DNA of 64,000 bases. Source: Bacteroidales bacterium. Its GTDB lineage: Bacteria > Bacteroidota > Bacteroidia > Bacteroidales > WCHB1-69. The notes under the pieces are model-generated. The model saw only the letters and a list, made by a program, of their open reading frames with translations, searched no databases and was not told the origin of the DNA. The stretch lies in contig JAIKWD010000008.1 in NCBI GenBank assembly GCA_024685175.1, forward strand, positions 1-64,000, given 5' to 3'. Made by a program: the position numbers and the translations under genes. This document shows, one piece after another, positions 56,244 to 63,090 of this stretch (positions within the stretch are counted from its first letter, which is position 1; every line of letters starts with the position of its first letter).

Positions 56244-57419
56244 ATGGACACTACAAAAGAACCCATTTGGTTGAAAATCATACGCATCTTATTGGCATGC
56301 GTATTCTTGTTCTCCAGTTTCACCAAGGCCGTGGACCCGGTGAACTTCGGCATCACGATGAACGACTATTTCGTCTCTTTCGGGATGGGATTCTTGCATC
56401 CTCTGGCACAATTCGCCGCAATCGTGGCCATCTCCTGCGAATTCATTCTCGGCTGCATGATGCTGTTCCGCATCAAGCCCAGACTTGCCGCCTGGGGCTA
56501 CCTTCTGTTTATGGTGTTCTTCTTCTTCCTGACCCTGTGGCTTGCCGTGGCCGAATACCTTGAGGTGAAAGGCATCCACGACTTCGGTGTGGTCAAGGAC
56601 TGCGGCTGTTTTGGACAGGCCGTCAAGATGAGCAATCTGCAAACCTTCTTGAAGAATGTGGTACTCATCATCCCAACCATCATCGTCTTCGTCTTCCGCA
56701 AACGTATCCCGGCCAACAGACTGGGTTCCTGGCTCCAATGGCTCTGCATCCTGCTGTTCGCCCTCATCGCCGTAATATTCCAGATACATTGCATACGCCA
56801 TCTGCCCGCCATCGACTTCACCGACTGGAAGAAAGGCAACGATGTGACCAGTTTCATAGAACAACCCGCCCAAAAGGAGGTCCTTTTCATCTATCGCAAC
56901 AAGGCCGACGGACAAGAGATCACCCTCACGCCGGACGAGTTGATGCAACAAGAGGACGAGTTCTACGAAGTCAACGACTATGTGGACCGCAAGGACAGCG
57001 TCATCAAAGACATCGTGCGTGCCAAGATCGACGGGTTCAATATGCTGGACGAGAACGGAGCCGACCACGCCTACGAACTCATCAGCCACGACAACGACAA
57101 AGACCTTTACGTGCTCTATATGCACGATCTGAGCGAGACCAAGGCCAAGGGCTTGGAGAAAGCCAAGAAGCTGGCCGCCGACTGTATGGAGAAAGGCATC
57201 GATTTCGTGGCCGTATCCAACTCTTCCGAGGAAGAAATAGCCAAATTCGTGAAAAACAACGACTTGCAGTTTCCGGTCTATCATAACCCCATCGATCCTG
57301 TGAAGGGACCGTTTATGGTGCGTGACGCCGTGCGCTCGAACCCGGGCATCATCCTCTTCAACAAGGGTGTGGTGGTCGACAAATGGGCATGGCGCGATTT
57401 CCCGACCTCGGCACGCTAA
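56244..57419 (+). CDS. DoxX/MauE-like membrane protein with thioredoxin-like domain
   Basis: A 391-residue protein. Residues 1-195 hold five hydrophobic segments of a DoxX/MauE-like module; the cysteine motif VVKDCGCFGQAVKMSN resembles MauE-type redox-transfer proteins. Residues 280-391 form a soluble domain of thioredoxin-like appearance (DLYVLYMHDLSETKAKGLEK, then FPVYHNPIDPVKGPFMVRDA) without a CxxC. It resembles a family called BT_3928-like in Bacteroides. It probably passes electrons or disulfide bonds; the partner is unknown. Operon position: 15 bases after DUF1599, 2 before prmC. Confidence 0.83.
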   Translation: MDTTKEPIWLKIIRILLACVFLFSSFTKAVDPVNFGITMNDYFVSFGMGFLHPLAQFAAIVAISCEFILGCMMLFRIKPRLAAWGYLLFMVFFFFLTLWLAVAEYLEVKGIHDFGVVKDCGCFGQAVKMSNLQTFLKNVVLIIPTIIVFVFRKRIPANRLGSWLQWLCILLFALIAVIFQIHCIRHLPAIDFTDWKKGNDVTSFIEQPAQKEVLFIYRNKADGQEITLTPDELMQQEDEFYEVNDYVDRKDSVIKDIVRAKIDGFNMLDENGADHAYELISHDNDKDLYVLYMHDLSETKAKGLEKAKKLAADCMEKGIDFVAVSNSSEEEIAKFVKNNDLQFPVYHNPIDPVKGPFMVRDAVRSNPGIILFNKGVVVDKWAWRDFPTSAR

Positions 57420-57421
57420 GT

Positions 57422-58276
57422 ATGACCATTCGGGAACAGACCCATATTATCATTGACACTTTGCAGCCGCTTTACGACGATCGTGAGGCGGCTGCAATTG
57501 CGAAGGCGTTGTTGCAAGCCCGCTTGTCGCTGCCGGCGCACGAGTTGGCCTTGCGCGGAGGCGAGTCCCTCGCTGCCGGTTTGGTGCAACGGCTGGCCCA
57601 AGACGTGGAGAAGCTGGAGCAAGGAACGCCCTTGCAATACGTGTTGGGCGAGGCGGAATTCTACGGCCTCACGCTGAAGGTCACTCCCGCCACACTCATC
57701 CCCCGTCCGGAGACGGAGGAGCTGGTCACGACGGCCGTCGAGCGCTGCCGGGAGCTCGTCAACCCCAGTATCTGGGACGTGGGCACGGGCAGCGGCTGCA
57801 TCGCCATCGCGTTGGCTAAGCACTTGCCCAACGCCACCGTATTCGCCACCGACATCTCGGATGCCGCCCTCGCGGTGGCACGCGAGAACGCCGACACGTG
57901 CGAAGTAAACATCACCTTCGCCCTGCACGATATGACGGAGACGGAGCACATACCCTTCGCCGGACGGAAGTTCGACCTCATCGTCAGCAACCCGCCCTAC
58001 ATTCCGCAGTCGGTGCGTGCGGAGCTGCATCGCAACGTGGCGGACTACGAGCCCGCTACGGCACTCTTCGTGCCCGACGACGACCCACTTGTGTGCTACA
58101 GGGCACTGGCAAACATCGGAACGGCTTGTCTTGCACCGAAGGGGATTCTCATCGCCGAAACCTTCGAGAACTTCCACAACGATTTGAAGATAATGTTCAA
58201 GGCACATGGTTACAGACGTTTTGAATCGCTGAAGGACATCAATGGCAGGAAAAGGATGATAATCACGGGAGAATAA
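57422..58276 (+). CDS. prmC: release factor glutamine methyltransferase
   Basis: A 284-residue SAM-dependent methyltransferase with the N-terminal release-factor-binding domain and the motifs TLIPRPETEELV, IWDVGTGSGCIAIALAKHLP and the catalytic IVSNPPYIPQSVRAEL. It methylates the GGQ glutamine of RF1 and RF2. I chose the ATG at 57422, 2 bases after the preceding stop; an in-frame ATG at 57383 overlaps that gene by 37 bases. A perfect 30-base palindrome with a T tract follows. Confidence 0.95.
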   Translation: MTIREQTHIIIDTLQPLYDDREAAAIAKALLQARLSLPAHELALRGGESLAAGLVQRLAQDVEKLEQGTPLQYVLGEAEFYGLTLKVTPATLIPRPETEELVTTAVERCRELVNPSIWDVGTGSGCIAIALAKHLPNATVFATDISDAALAVARENADTCEVNITFALHDMTETEHIPFAGRKFDLIVSNPPYIPQSVRAELHRNVADYEPATALFVPDDDPLVCYRALANIGTACLAPKGILIAETFENFHNDLKIMFKAHGYRRFESLKDINGRKRMIITGE

Positions 58277-58289
58277 CACAATGACGTAT

Positions 58290-58327
58290 TGTAGAGACAC
58301 GGCGTGCCGTGTCTCTACATTTTTTTT
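58290..58327 (+). terminator. 30-base perfect palindrome with T tract
   Basis: TGTAGAGACACGGC (58290-58303) is followed after GT by its exact reverse complement (58306-58319), then T (58320-58327). This is a strong terminator for the protease-prmC operon. The palindromic sequence itself looks like a dispersed repeat of the TAGAGACACGGC type. Confidence 0.85.
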
Positions 58328-58328
58328 G

Positions 58329-58336
58329 TATCTTTG
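58329..58336 (+). promoter_or_regulatory. -7 element for the trans-sulfuration enzyme gene
   Basis: TATCTTTG one base after the terminator T tract. Its position fixes the start at the ATG at 58390, since an in-frame ATG at 58309 lies inside the terminator. Confidence 0.65.
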
Positions 58337-58389
58337 CAACCGCCTTTTGGGGCGACATTCCTTTTAACAACAATCTTAAACATTTCAAT

Positions 58390-59586
58390 ATGGAAAAATT
58401 CGATCCCGCAACCAACCTTGAAAGATTGGACAAAAAAGACGCCTATCGTGGCGTAAACCCTGCTATCTGCGATAGCGCCACCTTTATGTTTGAACAGGCC
58501 AAGACGATGACCGACACATTTCACGGCGAAACCGAGGGCTATTTCCTCTACTCTCGTCACTGGAATCCCAGCACTCTCTCCTTGGCACAGTCATTGGCCG
58601 CCATCGAAGGCACCGAGTTGGCTTGGGCCACCGGTTCCGGTATGGCCGCCATCACCGTCGCCTTGTTGCACGAAGTGAAGAGTGGCGACCACATCGTGTC
58701 CAGTATGACCACCTACGGCGGCACATTCGCCTTCTTGAACAACTACCTCAAGAAGTTCAACGTAGACGTCACGTTCGTGAATATGCAGGACCTCGATGCC
58801 GTGAAAAAGGCCATCCGTCCCAACACCAAGGTTCTCTACACGGAGACGATGAACAACCCGTTGCTCCGCATCGCCAACATCCCCGAGCTGAGCAAGATCG
58901 CGCACGCTGCCGGTGCAAAGTTGTTGGTTGACAACACCTTCACCCCGATGATTTTCTCGCCCTACCGTCTCGGCGCCGACGTGGTCATCTACAGTATGAC
59001 CAAATACGTCAACGGCATGAACGACTGTGTGGCCGGTGCCATCTGCGGTACGGCCGAATACATCAACTCCCTCATCGACGTGAACAACGGCACGGCTATG
59101 TTGCTCGGTCCTGTGTTGGACACCTTCCGTTCCACCAGCATCCAGAAGAACCTACACACCTTGCACATCCGTATGAAGAAGCACGGTGAGAACGCTATGT
59201 ATCTGGCCAAGCGCTTCAAAGAGACCGGCATCAAATACAACTATCCCGGCCTTCCCGAGCACGTGGATCACGAACTTTTCAAGTCAATGATGAACGAAGG
59301 CTACGGCTTCGGCGGTATGATCTCCATTGATATGGGTACGGCCGAGCGCGCTTCCGCCATTATGGAGAAGATGCAGGAACTTGGCGTCGGCTACCTGGCC
59401 GTCAGCTTGGGCTACTTCAAGACCCTGTTCAGCAACTCCGGCAAGTCCACCTCCTCCGAGGTGCCCGATAACATCCAGAAGGAGATGGGTATGAGCGAAG
59501 GCCTTATCCGCTTCTCCGTCGGCTTGGACAACGATCCGGAAGCCACCTTCCAACTCATCAAGCAAGCCATTGACGCCACGAGATAA
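58390..59586 (+). CDS. PLP-dependent trans-sulfuration enzyme (methionine gamma-lyase-like)
   Basis: A 398-residue Cys/Met metabolism PLP enzyme. It has YFLYSRHWNPSTLSLAQSLA, YTETMNNPLLRIANIPELSK, and the PLP lysine Lys205 in VIYSMTKYVNGMNDCVAGAI. The family includes methionine gamma-lyase, cystathionine gamma-synthase/lyase and O-acetylhomoserine sulfhydrylase. Methionine gamma-lyases normally carry a Cys in a YGCTFAF-type motif; here it reads TTYGGTFAFLNNYL, with Gly instead. So a methionine lyase role is doubtful. Its own promoter overlaps the upstream terminator and it has its own terminator. Confidence 0.9.
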   Translation: MEKFDPATNLERLDKKDAYRGVNPAICDSATFMFEQAKTMTDTFHGETEGYFLYSRHWNPSTLSLAQSLAAIEGTELAWATGSGMAAITVALLHEVKSGDHIVSSMTTYGGTFAFLNNYLKKFNVDVTFVNMQDLDAVKKAIRPNTKVLYTETMNNPLLRIANIPELSKIAHAAGAKLLVDNTFTPMIFSPYRLGADVVIYSMTKYVNGMNDCVAGAICGTAEYINSLIDVNNGTAMLLGPVLDTFRSTSIQKNLHTLHIRMKKHGENAMYLAKRFKETGIKYNYPGLPEHVDHELFKSMMNEGYGFGGMISIDMGTAERASAIMEKMQELGVGYLAVSLGYFKTLFSNSGKSTSSEVPDNIQKEMGMSEGLIRFSVGLDNDPEATFQLIKQAIDATR

Positions 59587-59611
59587 TTCGTGTCGATATA
59601 TGATTTCCCCA

Positions 59612-59640
59612 AAAGGCGCCAAAAATTGGCGCCTTTTTTT
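59612..59640 (+). terminator. terminator of the trans-sulfuration gene
   Basis: AAAGGCGCCAA and TTGGCGCCTTT form a perfect stem around AAA, followed by T that merges with the next promoter. Confidence 0.85.
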
Positions 59641-59648
59641 TATTTTTG
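59641..59648 (+). promoter_or_regulatory. -7 element for the MATE gene
   Basis: TATTTTTG directly after the terminator T tract, 19 bases before the ATG at 59668. Confidence 0.6.
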
Positions 59649-59667
59649 CCGCCTTTTTCAATAAACA

Positions 59668-61014
59668 ATGAACAAAACGACTTTATCCGTTAGCAATCGG
59701 GAGATCTGGCAAATCACCTACCCTATCATTTTCGGCAATTTGGCGCAGACCATCATTGTATTGGTCAACACCATCTTTTTGGGACACGTGGGCAATGCCG
59801 AATTAGGGGCAGCCATGATGGCCGGCATGTACTATCTGGTGTTCACCACCATCACCCAGGGTTTTTCCGTTGGTGTACAAATCCTTGTTGCGCGGCGTCT
59901 CGGCGAAGGAAACATCACCCGAATCGGCAAGATCTTCGAACACGGACTGTACTTTACCATCCTGCTGGGTCTCACCTTGCTAGGAATAATGGGTTTCTTC
60001 ACCCGCAGTTTTTTCTCGCACATCATAGAATCGCCTAACATATACGCATCTGCCATCAAGTTCATGGACTTCAGGCAGTGGGGCATCCTCTTTGTCAGCA
60101 TCAATTTTCTGTTTCGCGCCCTTTACATTGGTCTCTCCAACACCAAGATAATCACCATCACCACACTAATGATGGCTGCGGTCAACATCTTTTTCGATTA
60201 CACCTTGATATTCGGCCATTTTGGGTTGCCCGAGATGGGAGTAGCTGGTGCCGGTCTCTCCTCTGTATTGGCCGAAATGACCGCATTCATCACGTTCATT
60301 GTATACACCTTCATTAAGCTTCCATACAAACGATACCAGCTTTTTTCCTTCCAACGTTTTGAAGGGAGACTGCTTGGTTCCGTGCTCCGTATCTCCTTGC
60401 CGACAATGTTCCAGCGTTTGATCTCCTTCGGATCATGGTTCTTGTTCTTCGCCATGATTGAGCATTTGGGCGAGCGGTCGATGGCCATCTCAGGTATCGT
60501 GCGAAGTGTGTACATGCTTTGCACCATTCCGGTGTTCGCATACAGTGCCACCGCCAACACCATCACCAGTCGTTTGATCGGTGCCGGCAAGCAAGACGAG
60601 ATACCGCGTACATTGTTGCAAATAGTAATGATGTCCACACTCACAGTGCTTCCCATCTTGGCCTTTTGTGCCATTTTCCCCGAACAAGTTGCCGCCATCT
60701 ACACAGACGACAAGATGCTGGCTGCGCAATCCGTTCCGGCATTGTACACCATTTACATTGGCGCCATCATTATGACAGCTGCAATGGTCTACTTCGAGTT
60801 TGTCTCGGGCACGGGAAAGACACTCATAGCTTTGTTCCTGGAGACGGGAGTCATAATCGTATACATCATATACTTGCTTCTTTCCACCCACAAGTACCAG
60901 TTTGCCATTCAATGGGTCTGGTGTACAGAATGGGTGTATAGCTCATTGATTCTGCTCTTCTCGTTGGCTTTCCTCAAGTGGTATCCATGGCGTAAAAAAT
61001 CGTCATTGGCATAA
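59668..61014 (+). CDS. MATE-family efflux transporter
   Basis: A 448-residue membrane protein with twelve predicted helices in two MatE halves. It starts REIWQITYPIIFGNLAQTII, and has the IFLGHVGNAELGAAMMAGMY helix 2, VGVQILVARRLGEGNITRIG, and the second-half counterpart AYSATANTITSRLIGAGKQD. MATE pumps extrude cationic compounds using Na+ or H+. Its stop codon lies on the edge of the terminator of the minus-strand RNA gene that follows. No separate terminator is clear for this strand. Confidence 0.93.
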   Translation: MNKTTLSVSNREIWQITYPIIFGNLAQTIIVLVNTIFLGHVGNAELGAAMMAGMYYLVFTTITQGFSVGVQILVARRLGEGNITRIGKIFEHGLYFTILLGLTLLGIMGFFTRSFFSHIIESPNIYASAIKFMDFRQWGILFVSINFLFRALYIGLSNTKIITITTLMMAAVNIFFDYTLIFGHFGLPEMGVAGAGLSSVLAEMTAFITFIVYTFIKLPYKRYQLFSFQRFEGRLLGSVLRISLPTMFQRLISFGSWFLFFAMIEHLGERSMAISGIVRSVYMLCTIPVFAYSATANTITSRLIGAGKQDEIPRTLLQIVMMSTLTVLPILAFCAIFPEQVAAIYTDDKMLAAQSVPALYTIYIGAIIMTAAMVYFEFVSGTGKTLIALFLETGVIIVYIIYLLLSTHKYQFAIQWVWCTEWVYSSLILLFSLAFLKWYPWRKKSSLA

Positions 61015-61043
61015 AAAAGGGAGACGCGACAAGCACGCCTCCC
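61013..61043 (-). terminator. terminator of the minus-strand structured RNA
   Basis: On the minus strand GGGAGGCG pairs imperfectly with CGTCTCCC and is followed immediately by six T (61013-61018). On the plus strand no T tract follows, so the hairpin best serves minus-strand transcription. Confidence 0.7.
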
Positions 61044-61366
61044 TACCCTCTTATTATTTTTTTACATGGTCTTTTTTCATGAACATGAAGTAAAGACTAT
61101 ATCATTAACAAGCAACTATTCGGGATCGGGCAGAAAGAAAGTGGGACCGAATTCCATTCCTTATCCATAGTGTAGGGATTCGACTTCCCTCTTAAGACGA
61201 ACAAGGAAGAACGAGCCCCACCTTATGTATTGGCAATTAAGCATACATACAGATGAGCGTTCTTCTCGTATTCCGGTCTTAAAGATGAATTTGTCGAATT
61301 TCACACTATCGGAACAAGCGAAAAAGCGCTATAACAATATGTCACTGGCGACTATACGGCCGTCAG
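61019..61366 (-). ncRNA. structured rod-like RNA, 6S-RNA-like
   Basis: No protein-coding frame fits here. On the minus strand six complementary pairs nest in order: 61303-61309 with 61167-61173, 61293-61299 with 61178-61184, 61276-61282 with 61192-61198, 61258-61265 with 61206-61213, 61252-61257 with 61217-61222 (using G-U pairs, which favours this strand), and 61243-61249 with 61224-61230. This makes a long rod with an asymmetric internal loop of about 10 and 7 bases (61266-61275 and 61199-61205) and a terminal loop. A promoter is at 61373-61380 and a terminator at the end, giving about 350 bases. The shape resembles 6S RNA, but I cannot confirm the family; Bacteroidales-1-type RNAs are an alternative. 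Confidence 0.7.
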
Positions 61367-61372
61367 CGGGTG

Positions 61373-61380
61373 CAAAGATA
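61373..61380 (-). promoter_or_regulatory. -7 element for the structured RNA
   Basis: TATCTTTG on the minus strand. No protein gene starts downstream of it on that strand, so it must drive a non-coding transcript. Confidence 0.6.
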
Positions 61381-61409
61381 AACAAAATATGAGATACGGG
61401 GATTTTTTT

Positions 61410-61417
61410 TATTTTTG
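61410..61417 (+). promoter_or_regulatory. -7 element for hflX
   Basis: TATTTTTG after a T tract, 26 bases before the ATG at 61444; divergent from the RNA promoter. Confidence 0.55.
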
Positions 61418-61443
61418 CGACCTATACAATTCTAGCATAAAAG

Positions 61444-62634
61444 ATGCCGAAAGCCCTAATCCCCACACCACAAGAACACGCCGTCCTGCTGGCCGTTTCC
61501 ACTCCATCCGTCACAGAAGAAAAAACCAAGGAATACTTGGACGAATTATCTTTTCTGGTAGACACTGCGGGTGGCGAAGCCGTAGCGCAGTTCACTCAAA
61601 ACTTGCAACATCCTGACACGCGCACCTACTTCGGGTCGGGCAAGATCCGCGATGTGGCCGAGTACATCCACGAGCACAACATCGACTTTGTGGTGGTCGA
61701 TGACGAGCTTTCGCCATCCCAACAACGTAACATGGAGAGCATTCTGGGCTGTCGAGTGATGGACCGCACCCACCTCATCCTCGACATCTTCGCCAAGCGC
61801 GCACAAACGGCCCACGCCAAAGTGCAGGTGGAGCTCGCCCAATACAAGTACCTGCTCCCGCGACTGACGGGCATGTGGACGCACTTGGAAAAACAACGTG
61901 GCGGTATTGGTATGCGCGGACCAGGTGAAAAGGAGATTGAGACCGACCGTCGTATTATACGCAATCGCATATCCTTGCTGGAAGGCAAGCTCAAAGACAT
62001 AGATCGGCAGAAGGCCACCCAACGCGGGCATCGCGACAAGTTCGTTCGCGTGGCGCTTGTGGGCTACACCAACGTGGGCAAATCGACCCTGATGAACGTC
62101 CTTAGCAACGCCGAAGTCTTTGCCGAGAACAAATTGTTCGCCACACTGGACACAACCGTCCGCAAAGTTGTGTTCGGCAACCTGCCCTTCCTCCTCTCCG
62201 ACACCGTCGGTTTTATCCGCAAACTGCCTCATAGCCTGGTAGAATCGTTCAAATCCACCCTCGATGAGATTCGTGAGACCGACCTCCTTCTCCATGTCGT
62301 TGACATCAGTCATCCCGACTTTGAAGAACAAATTGCCGTGGTTAACCAGACTTTGGATGAGATTCATGCTGGAGACAAACCTATGATTACTATATTCAAT
62401 AAGATAGACCAATACCATTGGGTAGAAAAAGATCCTGACGACCTCACGCCCAAGACCAAGGAGAACACCACCCTTGAAGAGCTCAAAGCCACCTGGATGG
62501 CCAAAGGCGGACATAAGACTTTTTTCATCTCTGCCAAGACAAAAGAAAACGTAAACGAGATGAAAGAAATGCTATACGAAGAAATCAAAAAATTACATAT
62601 TCAGATATATCCTTACAATAATTTCCTATATTAA
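61444..62634 (+). CDS. hflX: GTPase HflX
   Basis: A 396-residue GTPase. The N-terminal HflX domain (residues 1-180) includes THLILDIFAKRAQTAHAKVQ and the family hallmark GIGMRGPGEKEIETDRR. The G domain shows G1 LVGYTNVGKSTLMN (about 204-217), G3 DTVGFIRKLPH and G4 NKID. HflX splits stalled 70S ribosomes under stress. The C-terminal region is of usual length. It is monocistronic and is followed by an untranslated stretch leading into the nrdD riboswitch. Confidence 0.96.
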   Translation: MPKALIPTPQEHAVLLAVSTPSVTEEKTKEYLDELSFLVDTAGGEAVAQFTQNLQHPDTRTYFGSGKIRDVAEYIHEHNIDFVVVDDELSPSQQRNMESILGCRVMDRTHLILDIFAKRAQTAHAKVQVELAQYKYLLPRLTGMWTHLEKQRGGIGMRGPGEKEIETDRRIIRNRISLLEGKLKDIDRQKATQRGHRDKFVRVALVGYTNVGKSTLMNVLSNAEVFAENKLFATLDTTVRKVVFGNLPFLLSDTVGFIRKLPHSLVESFKSTLDEIRETDLLLHVVDISHPDFEEQIAVVNQTLDEIHAGDKPMITIFNKIDQYHWVEKDPDDLTPKTKENTTLEELKATWMAKGGHKTFFISAKTKENVNEMKEMLYEEIKKLHIQIYPYNNFLY

Positions 62635-62819
62635 GAAATATTTTTAAAACACTAATAATCAATATTTTGCAACGATTATATTAGGATTGGAGACTATATT
62701 TCATGCTAAAAATAGTTATTAACATTTTTTTGTAAAACGTCTCAACTCGTCTATAGAAGCGGCTCTTAGATGTGGATAAATCCAAGTCCTTGGAGCTGGT
62801 CCAACACCGTTAAAAATCC
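62635..62819. other. non-coding gap after hflX
   Basis: AT-rich. No open frame or clear terminator with a T tract. Two small overlapping palindromes, TGGATAAATCCA (62773-62784) and TCCAAGTCCTTGGA (62781-62794), lie just upstream of the riboswitch promoter. Confidence 0.4.
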
Positions 62820-62827
62820 TATTTTTG
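62820..62827 (+). promoter_or_regulatory. -7 element for the nrdD riboswitch transcript
   Basis: TATTTTTG placed so that transcription would start at about 62833, matching the 5' end of the riboswitch. Confidence 0.55.
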
Positions 62828-62831
62828 TAGC

Positions 62832-62990
62832 CGGATTCAGGTTCCAAAAGATTAATAGGGAATCCTGTGCAAATCAGGAGCTATTCCCGTAGCTGTAAGT
62901 TCTTTTTAGTCTTTCTGACATAATGCCACTGACAAGAAACTGTTGGGAAGGTGTTGGAAAGCGGAACAAGCCAGAAGACCTGCCTGCATC
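62832..62990 (+). promoter_or_regulatory. cobalamin riboswitch
   Basis: The conserved cobalamin aptamer elements appear in order: GGTTCC (62840-62845), GGGAATCC with TGCAAATC (62858-62876), CCCGTAGCTGTAA (62886-62898), GCCACTG (62925-62931), GGGAAGG (62945-62951) and the B12 box AGCCAGAAGACCTGCC (62969-62984). It lies 100 bases upstream of the nrdD start. No terminator hairpin with a T tract follows; a small stem (63000-63016) may hide the initiation region, so control may be at translation. Confidence 0.92.
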
Positions 62991-63090
62991 TGCATAGTAG
63001 CTTTCGGGATAAAAGCATGCTTGTCCATTAGGATATTTTTATTCCTGTAAGCTGTTTATATGAACAACTTAACAAACCATACCTATACCT

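Noticed and set aside
61015-61443. possible tRNA, tmRNA or RNase P RNA in the gap before hflX
   Set aside because: I found no tRNA cloverleaf, no tmRNA 5'/3' tRNA-like ends and no RNase P conserved core; the nested rod fits better with a 6S-like RNA.
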